Shown piece by piece: positions 36,381 to 48,884 of a stretch of 64,000 nt of DNA. This DNA is from Kwoniella bestiolae CBS 10118. Its lineage: Eukaryota > Basidiomycota > Tremellomycetes > Tremellales > Cryptococcaceae. Each line of letters begins with the position of its first letter. Positions within the stretch are counted from its first letter, which is position 1. Where the stretch lies: contig NC_089242.1 of NCBI RefSeq assembly GCF_000512585.2, positions 2,790,001-2,854,000 on the forward strand, written 5' to 3'. The translations under genes and the position numbers were made by a program. The notes under the pieces were generated by a model, which was given only the letters and a program-made list of their open reading frames with translations, was not told the DNA's origin and did not search any database.

Positions 36381-38334
36381 ATGTCACAACAATTCGAAGT
36401 TGAGAAAGCTCGAGCTGAAGCAGTCGTCTCTGCCGGTGAGAGACGACGAGCAGCCCTCGCCGAAGTGGACGAGGCGAAATTCTCATGGTTCCATGCCAAG
36501 GCTTGTATTGTTGCTGGTGAGTCGTCCTGCCCTCTCGATATCTATACCGTCTTAGTGGCAGAAAGCTGATGTCATCTTGTGTATCATTAGGTGTCGGATT
36601 CTTCACCGACGCGTACGATATCTTCTCCATCTCCATCGCTGCGACTATGATCGGGTACGTGTACCACAACGGAGGATCGAACACCACGAACCAAGATCTG
36701 GGTATCAAGGTGGCTCATTCGATCGGTACCTTCTTTGGTCAGTTGTTATTTGGATGGTTGGCCGATCATGTTGGAAGAAAGAGGATGTACGGTATTGAGT
36801 TGGTGAGTCATCCTGATCAGGCTAGACATTGCAACTTTTCGTGAAAATCCAGTGCTAATGTAAGTTGAACCCTTTGTAGATGATCATCATCGTCGGTACT
36901 CTCGGTCAGGCTGTTGCTGGTCACGCTGCAGGTATCAGCATCTACGGTGTGATGATTATGTGGAGATTCATCATGGGTATGGGTATTGGAGGTGAGCTCA
37001 TGCGTCTTCTTCAATCATGACATTGATTTTGTGCTGAATAACTTGTATTTCCAGGTGACTACCCCCTCTCAGCTGTCATCACCTCCGAGTTCGCCGCCCG
37101 ACGAATCAGAGGTAGAATGATGACTGCCGTGTTCGCCTCTCAAGGATGGGGTAACTGTGAGTGGTGTTGCTCTCATTTGAGAAGACATCAGCTGATATGA
37201 GATCCTAAACGTTGTGCTGTAGTGGCCTCCGCCATTGTTTCCGTGATCTGTGTTACCGCCTTCAAATCCCAGATCCACTCCCAACCATTGACCAACATGA
37301 AGGCCGTCGACCAAGTCTGGCGACTCATCATCGGTATCGGCTGTGTCCCAGCAACTGTCGCCCTATACTTCCGACTGACCATCCCCGAGACACCCCGATA
37401 CACCATGGACATCGAGCGCAACATCAAGCAAGCCTCTCAGGACGTCGATACCTACCTTACCTCAGGTACATACGTTACCGACCCGATCCACAATAACGAG
37501 CGAGCCGAGTTGCCTAAAGCCTCTTGGCCCGACTTCATCAGACATTTCGGTCAATGGCAGAATGGAAAGGTCCTATTGGGTACTGCGTGGTCATGGTTCG
37601 CCCTTGATATTGCATTCTACGGATTGGGTCTGAACTCAACCACTATCCTCACTACCATCGGATTCGGAAGTTCCACTGCCCTGCCCACGAAACAGGAGAA
37701 CATCTACCAGACTCTTCACAACGCCGCAGTTGGAAATATCATCTTGGCTGTTGGAGGTCTTATTCCAGGATATTACTTCTCCTTCCTCCTCATTGACTCC
37801 TGGGGACGAAAACCAATCCAATTCATGGGTTTCTCCATCTTGACGGCCATCTTCGTAGTTATGGGATTCGGGTACGACAAGATCCTCTCCACCGGATCAG
37901 GGAAGAAAGCCTTCGTATTCTTATACTGCATGGCCAACTTGTTCCAGAACTTCGGTCCAAACACTACCACCTTCGTTATCCCAGGTGAAGCCTTCCCCAC
38001 ACGATACAGATCAACAGCCCACGGTATATCCGCTGCGTCTGGTAAACTCGGTGCGATCGTCGCACAAGTTGGATTCTCAAGATTGATCAACATCGGTGGT
38101 AAAAACAAGTTCCTCAAGCATATCTTGGAGATCTTCGCGCTCTTCATGTTGACTGGTATCTTCTCGACGATGCTGCTGCCCGAGACTAAGGGTAGGACAT
38201 TAGAGGATCTATCTCAGGAGAGTCAGGACCACTTCGTACAGGACACGAACGTTGGTACGGCGACTTTACAGAAGCGGAGTGGAAGTGAGACGCATTCTGA
38301 TGAGGAGGATCCAAGGTTGGCTGCTCAGGCTTAA
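36381..38334 (+). CDS. PHO84: High-affinity inorganic phosphate permease, PHO84 type (MFS)
   Basis: Plasma-membrane proton/phosphate symporter of the major facilitator superfamily. Five exons give about 12 membrane spans. Signatures are [18 protein letters not shown] in span 1, [19 protein letters not shown] (MFS loop 2-3 motif), [49 protein letters not shown] before the central loop, [11 protein letters not shown], and [23 protein letters not shown]. The C-terminus ends [16 protein letters not shown] and a soluble tail. These match the Pho84 subfamily rather than sugar carriers. The start context is acaagATGtcaca. Repeats upstream may be phosphate-responsive sites, which is inference. Confidence 0.93.
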
Positions 38335-39049
38335 GTCATAGTTTTGCCTTGAAACGAAAATGATCAGTTATGATCTTGATTTTATAGACTCATTTAAAGA
38401 ACCTTCGTCCCCATGTCCTCATCCTTCATCGCCAATTTTCGCATTTCACTCAATCGTTCAGTACCTTGATATATCAACTTGCTTCGTTCAATTATAATGT
38501 GCTTGACACCTCTATATTTACATTTATACTTTAGTCCGATGGCATGAATTCATCCAGGATGATATCTCATCATGTACGCTAGCTATGCAAGCTCATGAAC
38601 AACGTACACAACCATTTCGCCACCATAAGATCTATATTGACGACATCATCTCTGCCATGTTGAAGTGTAGTTCTCAATCCGCACAACCGACTTGAGGGGT
38701 GACAAACCCGCGGGTACAAACGGAATGCTGGCCGATCACTAGGTATATATCGAGATAGCTAATTATCTTGCTGAGATACACTTCAATTTCCGTGCATATT
38801 CATTTACCTCTTCAAGATTCGACCACCATATAAACAAGATTGTACAATATACAGAACACCGAGGTAACAAGATAAAGCTGGAAGATAAAATTGATAAAGG
38901 GGTAAATTCAAGGACATTCCGTATTTCAAGACAAAACAAAAAGCAAAACACAGTAAACCACAGATAACCCAGACATCCTCAGAAGTAATTCAAAAGGAGA
39001 AACATCCTTCTTGTAATAACACAGATCCAATAGTCTAAATCACACAGAT
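38335..39049. other. Convergent intergenic, PHO84 / aminotransferase
   Basis: Both neighbours end here. AT-rich 3' UTR sequence on both sides. No gene or repeat of note. Confidence 0.5.
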
Positions 39050-40894
39050 CTAACCCTCCCTAGCGACCGATTCGACAGCCTCAGTGAAGATCGTCATAGC
39101 TCTATCCATCTCTTCTTCGCTGACAGTCAAAGCAGGGATGAACCTGATAGTATCGAACGCGGACGTGGTGAGAACCATCAAGTCCTTGTTCAAACAGTAC
39201 TCTTGTACCCTCTTTCCGATGTTCTTAGGTACGCTCTTCCCCTCAGGTAATCCCTCGAGAGTACATTCGTCGGCGGTGTTTCTGAATTCCACAGCAGTCA
39301 TGAGACCCATTCCTCTAACATCAGCAATGAGGTGTTTGGTCTTCTCGTCGCTTGCCAGCTTGTTGAGGACCTTGTATAATTGTTTGGATCGAACTTCGAC
39401 GTTTCGACCGATCTCTCCTGATTGATAGACTTCCTGGGCGGCCACACCGGCAGCACAGGCCACGGCATTACCGGAGTATGTACCTCCCATTGAGCCGACG
39501 TCGAGTTTACCCATGATCTCCTTGTTCGAGGCGATACCTGAGATGGGGAATCCGTTGGCCACTCCCTTGGCAAAGACGAGGATATCAGGTCGGAGCTCTG
39601 GGACGATCTGTTCGATGGCGAAGTAGGATCCGGTTCGGAAGAAACCTGATTGCACTTCGTCGATCACGAGGAGGATGCCGTGTTTGTCGCATACTTCTCG
39701 GAGGTGTCGGAGGAAAGCGGGTGGGACGGGGACGTATCCACTGTTCATCATACACTCAATCAGCTCCACGTTCGTGCGACGGTCATCAATCTCAGGACTT
39801 AGGTGGGTTCACCACTCACCCTTCTCCTTGGACTGGCTCGATAAAGATGGCAGCTACGTCCTTAGGGTTGACCTGTTGTCTGAGGATCAAGTCGAGTTGG
39901 TGTTGAGCCAAACGGACGAGTTCCTCCTCGGAGGTAGAAGGGTTAACACCGAGTTGGTGCCAGTATGGGAAGGCAGAAGAGAAGACACCGGGCTAGCGGA
40001 TTATCGTTATATCAGCTTTGCGTGTTCTCTGATGATCAATTACAAATATGACTTGAGATGGTGTGATTGACATCAGGCATCCTTTGATGGGAGTCTAGGC
40101 CCAATTCCTATGAGCGAAGAGAAGACACGACTCACCATCAAAGGACCAGTACCCTGTGTGTAGATAGGTTTAGATCTAGTCAAAGCACCTGAACCCATCG
40201 TTCTACCGTGGTAAGCACCCGAGAAGACAATCATGTTTTGTCTGCCGGTGGCTTGTCTGGCGACCTTGATAGCCGCCTCGATGGCCTCTGAACCAGAGTT
40301 CCAGAAGAAGAATTGGTCAAGGGACTCGTGGGGCATGGCTGGGAGGAGTCGGTCGATGAGTTGAAGGTAGGGGGCGTGGAAGGAGATGGAGCATTGCAGG
40401 TGAACGAGCTGGTTGACTTGCTCGGCGGCTGCTCGGGAGACGTGGGGGTGGCAGCTATTGAGGAATGGAGATGATCAGCCCTTATATGTGAATGGCGAGA
40501 AACGTTGTAGACAATAGGAATGGGCATGACTTTGTGCGGTAGGAGCATGCACTCACTGTCCAAGGTTGGTCACACCGATACCAGCAGTGAAGTCCAAGAG
40601 CTTCTTCCCGTCCGCAGTATACAGATCCAATCCTTCACCTTTGACAATCACATGATCTCTGATCCTACCGAGACCATGACAAACGTGATGTCGTCCAAAC
40701 TCGGCCCACTGGGCGGCAGTCTTAACGGCAATAGGCATATCGTCTTGTTGAGGTTGTTGATCTTGAGCAAAAGCAGGGTTCGAGTTGATACTTGATGAAG
40801 AAGAGATGAAAGCCTTTCGAGCCGTGGTGGGAATTATAGGTTTTGATGATACTCGGGGGAGAGTGCGTAATGATGAAGAGAGGATTCGGGACAT
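39050..40894 (-). CDS. 4-aminobutyrate-type class III aminotransferase, mitochondrial
   Basis: PLP enzyme that transfers the amino group of GABA or a related omega-amino acid to a keto acid. Four exons. The N-terminus ([20 protein letters not shown]...ARKAF) is a mitochondrial presequence. Core motifs: [25 protein letters not shown] joined to [65 protein letters not shown], the PLP lysine in [14 protein letters not shown], and [15 protein letters not shown]. The compact sequence resembles the GabT-type bacterial and fungal enzymes more than the yeast UGA1 form, by recollection of motifs only. The true substrate is not certain. Upstream carries four copies of an AAAAGGTCA-type motif. Confidence 0.88.
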
Positions 40895-42359
40895 AATGGA
40901 GAGGAGATCTACCGAGAGGTGGGGGGAAAAAGATTGAAAGGATTATATATGTTATTTGAAAATCACCTAAGTATAGATAGACGACGAAGACCTCGTCTAT
41001 TTTCCTGATGTAATGATGGCGATGGCGATAGATGGCCTTCTATTCCTACGGTAGTACTAACGAGTCTGTTATCCGTCCAAAAGGTCAAATAATTCAGTGA
41101 AATTTGACCTTTTCTTTCTGATTACCCTTTTGGATTGATCCGTATAGAACCGTGTAAACTTGTGATTCTCGTTTAGCTGAAAGGCTCAAAGAAGCGCAAC
41201 ACGTTCCAAAGGCGTAATCGAGGTAGAGTGTAGTGTGGAGTAAGTGACGATCAGGAGTACGATTGGAGTGTATGTGTATGCGCCTGCTCTCTTATCTTTT
41301 GATCCCATCAAACGCTAAACCCCTCTCCTCCCCCTCACTTCTCCCTCCACTCTCATCCGCCAAAAATAAATTAAACGCCCAATGGCAACACGAGCATTCA
41401 CCTTGTACAGTAGAAGCGTCGGCTAACTCCTATGCATTCGCATAAAACCGACAAGACCTCGCTTGGAGGGATGGGGTCCGGTAGAATTCCGTAAAATACA
41501 AAATGCCTGTCTGACCTTTTTGGCCAAAATCGCCAATCCATCCAAAATTATCTGACCTTTTGAGAATTACGAAATGATTGTGCATCTGTCAATGGATCGC
41601 CGAACTCGTATCTTCTCTGATTCTCGCTTAACGCTTGGACATTTGATGCTGGACACTTGAATCCCGCGGTACCGGTACCGGTGATGACCAAGTTACTGAT
41701 TGATCCCATCAACACGGATTGCACACATACACACACACACAGTGGTAGGATCAAAAAACACACCGCACAGTCTCTGCCGGGGCGCATCAATGTGATGACA
41801 GCAACACAACACGTTGTTTGATTGATTGGCTTGATTGATGCACACACTGAAGTGCCTGTCCCGTAGTGTATCATACGCAGAGAGAGCATACTAGTTTACA
41901 TGTCGACTTACCACGATCTCTCAGAGCAGTGACCTTACTAGCGTAAACTTACTGTGAACTGGTCCATCAAGTAATGTCAACTGGCTGATCAATCAGTCAA
42001 CCACTCTGCGGACCAAATCCTCGAGGTGAGGAGTTTTATGCGCAATTACATAGAATCAATCAATCATTCAATTGCACATCGAAACTTGCGTCGTCCTCTC
42101 CTTGATGGTGGAGATGTCCTCACCCGCAGGTGGTGGTGCTAAGACAATTACACCATGATGCGAGGCTCAGAAACCTTGTGCATGATCGGTGACATGCATT
42201 AGAGCGGTTACAAATCACCGTCACCATACATATATACGCATCGTGTTTGACTATCTACGTATCCACGCTTGCCGACCTATCTTTTTGATCTTGTTTTATC
42301 TTTTTGATTTCTTCTACAAGCCTCCATCGCCACCACAATTCACACGCATCAGGATGGAA
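40895..42359. other. Intergenic upstream of the aminotransferase gene
   Basis: 1.5 kb without a supported gene. Besides the AAAAGGTCA motifs it holds a short CA repeat (about 41721-41741), the palindromic run GGTACCGGTACCGG near 41668, and AT-rich sequence. Small ORFs are not convincing. Confidence 0.45.
41079..41113. promoter_or_regulatory. Perfect 12-bp inverted repeat AAAAGGTCAAAT
   Basis: AAAAGGTCAAAT (41079-41090) and ATTTGACCTTTT (41102-41113) are exact reverse complements separated by 11 bp, about 185-220 bp upstream of the aminotransferase start. Two more half-sites, TCTGACCTTTT, occur at 41510-41520 and 41551-41561. Confidence 0.55.
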
Positions 42360-43721
42360 CTACAACTTCGCCAGCTCCTCCTCACCCAGCTGATCACCAG
42401 CGACCGCCCCAGCCATCTGCCCCTGCGCAATACTGACAGTGACATTAGCCGCCCCCGACCCGGAGTTGCCAGCCCAGAACAACCCCCTGACGGCAGTGCG
42501 AGGATCATCCCCCATTCTAGGTTGAACAGCCGGTCTGCCATCCGCAGAGGGAGGGGGTGGCGGGATCGTACCCCACGGTTGTAATTTACTACCCAACAGC
42601 TCCTCGGTGAGCAAGGGGGCGGAATGCTCGGATGGCGTGAATCGTTCGGGAAAGAGTAACATTGCTGGGACGGTTATGGTGCGGTCGTCGGTAAAGGTGA
42701 CGATCAAGGTGGATTTGGATGGGTCTTCGTGGATCGATTGGATGGGAGTCGTGATGATTTGGTACCTATCAAAGCGTTCAATGTCAGCATGGTCTGGACT
42801 CATCACCCAAGCGTGTGAATCAAGATCGAAATAACGAGGAGATGAAGATCATCTACCCCTGTCGATCATTCCATGTTTGTCGAGACGGTTGAAAAGACAT
42901 GTACACTCACCCCAATCGCTTGACCAAATCCAATTTCCCCTCCAATCCCGCATCTTTCCTTCCCTGTTCCGTCTCCACATCAAGACCATGAGTCAAGATG
43001 TACCTATCCGTGTGATTCAGGTTCTTCCATAGTCTCAGCATCGTTTCAACCAAATTCTTGTTCATATATGCATTAGGCTTTGTGAAGAGGAACGCAAAGG
43101 GGGCGTTTGCCGTCTCGGTGCCGTGGCAGAAGATACAATGGATGAGCCGTTTGCCCCATTGTTCTTGGACGCCTGGGAAGTTGAGTATCAGTCAGTGTGA
43201 TTGGCGAATGGTAGGACAAATAGAAAAGCTGAATGAACTAATGATGCAAGAAGGGGGAATGATAATAACGTGGGGGCGACACACGTATTGAAATCCTAGT
43301 GAATGAAGCAATCAGACCTGAATTGACTTGACTCACCCTCGATATCAGGCAGATGATCCATCAGCCCCGTAGCCAACACGACCTTCCTAGCCCTCAACTT
43401 CCTCTGCTCATCATCCAGCGCCTCAAAGACCTGACCGTATCTCTCGTCATCCACCTTCTTAAGACTGGTGATCTTCCCATCAACAAACGTGAGCGTATCG
43501 CTATAAAGCGCCTCCAAATCGCTCTTCATCTTCTCCCTGAGATCCTTGGGATTGTTCCCCTCAAACCCTGCGATGGTGTGTGAATGCTCGACCATGGAGT
43601 TACGGTACAATCCCGAATCGTATAGGAGACAAGAACGTTTGAGTCGGGCAACGCTGGTTGCTGCTGATAGACCTGCTGGACCGCCTCCTATAATGAGGAC
43701 ATCGACGGATCTCACATTCAT
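42360..43721 (-). CDS. FAD-dependent disulfide oxidoreductase, GliT/thioredoxin-reductase-like
   Basis: Three exons. The FAD site is VDVLIIGGGPAGLSAATSVARLKR at the N-terminus and LFWAGNSGSGAANVTVSIAQGQMAG near the C-terminus. The redox cysteines are HCIFCHGTE (CxxC), assembled in exon 2 after KVVLATGLMDHLPDIEG. The usual second Rossmann motif for NADPH (GxGxxA with GGGDSA) is not visible; the equivalent stretch reads NAPFAFLFTKPNAYMNKNLVETML. That matches enzymes such as GliT that use oxygen rather than NADPH, so oxidation of dithiols is more likely than thioredoxin reduction. There is no neighbouring biosynthetic cluster; the nearest gene upstream is a peroxiredoxin on the same strand. The substrate is unknown. 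Confidence 0.82.
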
Positions 43722-44556
43722 GGTGGGACGTGATATCTTGGTGAGGGATAGGCGAATAAGTGAAGGTAGTATGTTGAAAAGCTTCGATGTAATTCGGTTC
43801 GATCAAATAGCTTGGGATTACAGTGCTTTGTTGGAGAAGTGAAGAGATATGTGTTGTGCGTTAACATTCCTTTCGACCCGACCCCGTCCCCTTTATATAC
43901 CTCTCTCCCTCTCTCTCCACTACCCATAGTTGATTAATCAGCTATCCCAATATCATGCACCACATCGGAAGACCGATGGTCCACAGCCCAAAGGACAAAG
44001 AACAAAGCTACTGTAGATGTGATAGTTGAAACACACTAAACCCACCGCTATAGGTAACATTCCTCTCCCAAACCTTTATCAAAATGGTAATTTCTCCGAA
44101 AGATCGCCCGTATCGGGGCCCGAACGGCGCCGTACGGTGCAGCCATTTCCATTTCCGGTGTAAGCCTTATACCATACAGGCATTCATTCCTCAGTACTCG
44201 TACCAAAAGGGAAAAGATATTCTTTGCATACGCCTCAGAGATAGGTTTGATAAGCATGAAAAACAACCTTATGCATGATCACTGAGAATTATCGTTATGA
44301 TGTGACGATGTATTCTGCGAAGTTCCCCTTTTCTTATATACAACTCAAATTCATTTCTTAGGTAGATGACTAAATGCGGATATATACGATAGATCGACTG
44401 TTACTTCCTAAATGATACCTCCTTCCACGATAGAATTCGATCAATCCTGCTCAATCTAGTGATAGCCGAATTGCGAATCCCATATCAACTTCAGTTCTAG
44501 CCAAATGTACAATGAATATCTCCTTTGCGCGAGTTGCCAATCTCATGATTTGGTCA
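43722..44556. other. Intergenic between peroxiredoxin and FAD oxidoreductase
   Basis: Upstream region of the FAD oxidoreductase gene and 3' side of the peroxiredoxin. A pyrimidine-rich stretch (ctctctccctctctctcc, about 43902) lies near the FAD gene. No gene supported. Confidence 0.45.
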
Positions 44557-45888
44557 CTACTTGTGATGTTTCTCCAAGAATTTCAGGACGTTCGAAGGGC
44601 TATGATTGATGAATGGAGTGTCATCAGTTACATTCATCGCTCAATATGTACGCAAGACGCAGGACGCAAGACGGGATAAACCTACTCATCAGCGGGTTTG
44701 ACACCCAGGGCTATATCTACCAATACACCTGTACCCTTTTCGAAGATGAAGTGAGATCGTTTGGTGCTAATATTGGATTGTTCAGCCTCACGACTATGAC
44801 AGTAACTGCGGTATAACATGGCTGTAAGGGGCTCACTCACTTGTTAGGCTGTACGAAAGCACCGAGTCTACAATCATTGTCAGCTTTCGATACACGATTG
44901 TGATTCCAGCCGCAATACTCAAAAGCAACTTACCTCTTGATCAACTTGCTCTCGGGATCACAAAGCAACTTATAAGTCAATTGTTTCTTGTTGATCCACT
45001 ATAAACCCATGAGCTCATGAGATCAGCATCGAGCATGAATACCCTTCTTTCTTGTTCAGGCAGACAACGATGGACAACATAGTCATATAAAAATCTTGTG
45101 CCTACCTTCTGTTGAGCCTCTGATTTATCCTTTGATAATCCGTATATATCATATCCGAATTCCTTGATCTGATCGTTGATATCTCTATACCCACATGCTT
45201 GGGTAGTACATCCGGGAGTGTCGGCCTACATCAATCACGTATAGTCAGCGCAATCAATCGCACAGCCAAGATTGACAGAACGGACGATATCTCTTTATAT
45301 ACAGTATAAATCGAAAGACACTCCAGCATCTAGTAAAGTTGACACTCACCCTAGGATACAGAAACACCACCACGCCCTTATCTCCCGTCAAGGAGCTCAC
45401 GTCCACATCATTCCCCTCGTTGTCCTTCAATGTGATCTTAGGCAACTTATCACCAAGTTTCAATGCTCCCTTGGACCCCGTATCGGGCTTAGCAGAAGCT
45501 GGAGCTTCCGCTTCTTTCTCCTCTTTCTTGGATTTGGAAGATTCCGAGTCCTTCTTGGCGTCCTCTTTCTTTGAGGTGGTAGTCTTAGACTTGGGTTCAG
45601 AAGTTTTGGCCTTCTTTGGATCAGTGGATTCACCATTCTCAACTGATCGCTGCGGTCACACACATCGTATCAGCTCTTGAGAAACCTGTTGTTTCTGAAG
45701 TACGTAGCTTGACATGTACTAACCTTCTTCGAGTTGACCTCTTTCTTGGAAGTTACTTTCGTTTCTTTCTTCTCACCATTGCCATTGGCAGCAGCAGCAG
45801 CAGATTTGGGTTGTTCCGCGATCCTTGCGGATCTTCTTGAAGAAGGCGGAGGGGGATTGGCGTTGGACGAGGGTTTGCTGGGTGCCAT
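44557..45888 (-). CDS. DOT5: Nuclear-type peroxiredoxin (Dot5/BCP/PrxQ class)
   Basis: Thiol peroxidase. The N-terminal roughly 100 residues are Lys/Ser/Glu-rich (RRSARIAEQPKSAAAA; KKEDAKKDSESSKSKKEEKE), consistent with nuclear localisation as in yeast Dot5. The Prx fold begins LGDKLPKITLKDNEGNDV, GVVVFLYPR, and across an intron ADTPGCTTQACGYRD, containing the peroxidatic and a second Cys five residues on. DIYGLSKDKSEAQQKWINKK, LLCDPESKLIKR, then a 27-nt exon (44841-44867) giving LGAFVQPNK, then RSHFIFEKGTGVLVDIALGVKP and a last exon PSNVLKFLEKHHK. The order is typical of the BCP group. At least six exons. Confidence 0.9.
44841..44867 (-). other. DOT5: 27-nt exon of the peroxiredoxin gene
   Basis: Flanked on the minus strand by ATTGTAG and GTGAGTG. 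The joined reading is R-L-G-A-F-V-Q-P-N, a conserved part of the fold. Confidence 0.75.
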
Positions 45889-46463
45889 TGTGGTGTGTAG
45901 GAGATAGATGAGCAAGGACTGATCAGAGGGTATCACTGATATCACTTCGTGACAAGAAGGGCTGGTGAGGGGGATGCTATGGAGTAAGGGTTGATGGGAT
46001 GTATATGGGCAGTATAGATACTCGTATACATATACACATGTGCCAGCCTCGTTTTCGTCATGTCATGTTGTGGTCATCCCGGGGACCCGATCAACAGGCA
46101 CCAATTGCAATTGCGTGATGTGGCATTCATAGGTCATCATATTACGAATCAATCGTAATGAGCCCCGCTTCGAAGGTCGTGGTCATTTGTAATGAATTTG
46201 TAATGATTCGCCACCGGATCAGCCGACTCGTACTCGACGGACAACCGTAACTGTACGCGTATTGTAGTATACCAGCAGTTTAAACGGAATAAGCTCACCT
46301 GAGCGAATTTTCATGTTTCTACGTTCTTGGAAAAAAAGTTGAAATCAGGTCATCATCTTCTTCTCTTCTCCTTCTTTTTAGGTGTCGATATACTATCCAT
46401 TGTATACACATATCATCTTATCACACCTCACCTCACATCCTTGCTTTGTCCCATTCAGGCACA
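45889..46463. promoter_or_regulatory. Divergent promoter, peroxiredoxin / ADE4
   Basis: 575 bp between divergent genes. It includes TATA-like runs near 46030 and a CT-rich leader (46350-46380) upstream of the ADE4 start. No named site recognised. Confidence 0.45.
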
Positions 46464-48884
46464 AGTAAGTCTATGAACTTATCAAGAGCCGTGCATAAGC
46501 TAATGAACCCACACAGTGTGTGGTATTCTCGGTTTACTCCTCCATGATCCCTTGGCTACTCAAACCACTCTTGCTGGTACTGAGATGTGGGTGTGGTGTT
46601 GCCTCTGAGCTCGGAAAGATATACTAACAAAATTCTTTTTCAGTGCTGAGGGTCTTTCCCTTTTGCAACACCGGTATGTCCCCATTAGCCAGCCTGTCCA
46701 ATCATTCAATGAATTGCTGACTTGATAATCCCCACAGAGGTCAAGATGCAGCCGGTATCGTCACCTGCGGGTCGGGTGGTAGATTCTACCAAGTCAAGGC
46801 GAACGGTATGGTTCGAGATGTCTTCGACGCTCCTGCCGTAGCTGGTCTGAAAGGTTGGATGGGTGTCGGTCATGGTGTGTCGTCATTCAGATCCCTTTGT
46901 CGCTGGTGAAACTGTCAACTAACTGCGTTGTAATTGCATAGTCCGATACCCGACTGCAGGAAGTTCCGCTCACGCCGAAGCACAACCTTTCTACGTCAAC
47001 TCTCCATACGGTATCGTCTTTGCCCATGTAAGCTACCACAAACTCTCGAGGTATGGAGACCAAACAAGCTTATTAATCATCCATGATAGAACGGAAACAT
47101 CGTCAACACCCCCTCTCTCCGACAATTCCTCGACGTAGACGCCCACAGACACATCAACACCGACTCCGACTCCGAGCTCCTCCTCAACATCTTAGCTAAC
47201 AACCTGCAAAAAACCGGTAAATTCCGTATCAACGAGGAAGATATCTTCACCGCCATTGGAGATCTCACCAGGAGTTGTATCGGTGCATACGCCTGTGTCG
47301 CTATGATTGCTGGATTCGGGTTGATAGTATTCCGAGATCCAAATGGTATTAGGCCTGCTGGTATCGCCACCAGGAAGGGTGCAAGAGGAGGTACAGATTA
47401 CTTGGTAGCTAGTGAAAGTGTCGTGGCCCAGGGATTGGGTTTTACGGAATGGGAGGACGTCAAAGCGGGTGAGCAGGCTTTCATTCGCATTCCAGCTGTC
47501 ATTGGTCCTCCTACCTTGGACCTCATTCAATTTCGCCTGTATATCCTCGTACTCATGCTGATATCCTGTTTTGTTTTTTACTAATAGGCGAAGCAATCAT
47601 CATCACCCGAAGCAACATCTCCCGACGACAAGTAGCCACCCCTCAAGCTTTTGCTCCAGATATCTTCGAGCACGTATACTTTGCCAGACCCGATTCCACC
47701 ATTGATGGTATCTCGGTCTATCGATCAAGGATGAAGATGGGTGATCTGTTAGCTGAAACGGTCAAGAAGGAGTTGGCCAAGGCCAATTTGGAGATTGACG
47801 TGGTCATTCCCGTTCCTGATACTTCTAGGACAGCAGCTTTGAACTGTGCTCAAGCGCTCAACATCCCTTACAGGGAAGGTTTCGTCAAGAATAGATATGT
47901 GGGAAGAACTTTCATCATGCCTGGACAAACTCAACGGTATGTTTAACCCAGCTATCATCGAAGATGCACGATGAAGCTAACTTTGAATCTTGCACGTAGA
48001 CGTAAAAACGTGAGAAGAAAGCTGAACGCTATGCCTGAGGAGTTTGCAGGAAAGACCGTGATGCTTGTAGATGGTGAGCTAGATCATTTGAGCCTACAGA
48101 AAACTAGCTGACTCCTCTTCCATGTCAGACTCCATTGTCCGAGGTACCACCTCCAAAGAGATCGTCCAGATGGCTAAAGATGTCGGTGCGAAGCGTGTGA
48201 TCTTTGCTTCATGTGCTCCTCCCATCAGGTAAGTGGAGTGTTTTGACTACCATTCCAGCTGTGTTTTCGACGAACCGCCCTGCCCTAGACAGGCTCTTAT
48301 CCGATTGCTGGTCGCTGACGGGGTCATCTCTTCATAGATACTCCAATGTATACGGTATCGACATGCCCTCGCCTCACGAGCTGATAGCCCACGGGCGAAC
48401 CACCGAGGAAATCGCAGAGCACATCGGCGCGGATCTCGTGATCTACCAGACGTTAGAAGATCTAGTAGAATCATGTAGACAGTTCAACCCTTCCATCAAG
48501 CAATTCGACTGTTCAGTCTTCACTGGTGAATACGTTACCGGAGGAGTTGACGAGAGGTACTTGGAACATATCCAGAGATTGAGGAATGATAATGCCAAGG
48601 CTAAGAAGAATGCCCAAGCGGTGGAAGCTATCGAGGCGAACGAGGGGGGATGTAATGGGCCTATGAGTGAGTGCGGGTCTTTCAGGTGAAACCGATGTTG
48701 TGTTTATGAAAGAACGGTTGACTAATTATCTGATTGTTGCGCACACGTAGACGGCTCTGATGCTTTGATTGGAAGATCAGATTCGATCATGGGATTATCC
48801 AACCACTCACCCAAGATCGGTGCTACCAACATGCCGACGCCGAATGATACGATTGGTTTACACAACTCATGGTACGGCCAGTAG
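46464..48884 (+). CDS. ADE4: Amidophosphoribosyltransferase
   Basis: First committed step of purine synthesis: PRPP plus glutamine to phosphoribosylamine. The start codon is split: exon 1 ends ...GGCACAA at 46464 before GTAAGT, and the next exon begins TGTGTGG at 46517, giving CACAATGTGTGGTATT, i.e. M-C-G-I-L. Cys2 is the Ntn glutaminase nucleophile once Met is removed, so no other start would make an active enzyme. Following motifs: [42 protein letters not shown], and the PRTase PRPP loop [62 protein letters not shown]. The C-terminus ends GLHNSWYGQ. About ten exons. Confidence 0.95.

Noticed and set aside
41663..41685. GGTACCGGTACCGG palindrome
   Set aside because: Short and of simple composition; no repeat elsewhere in the window, so chance is likely.
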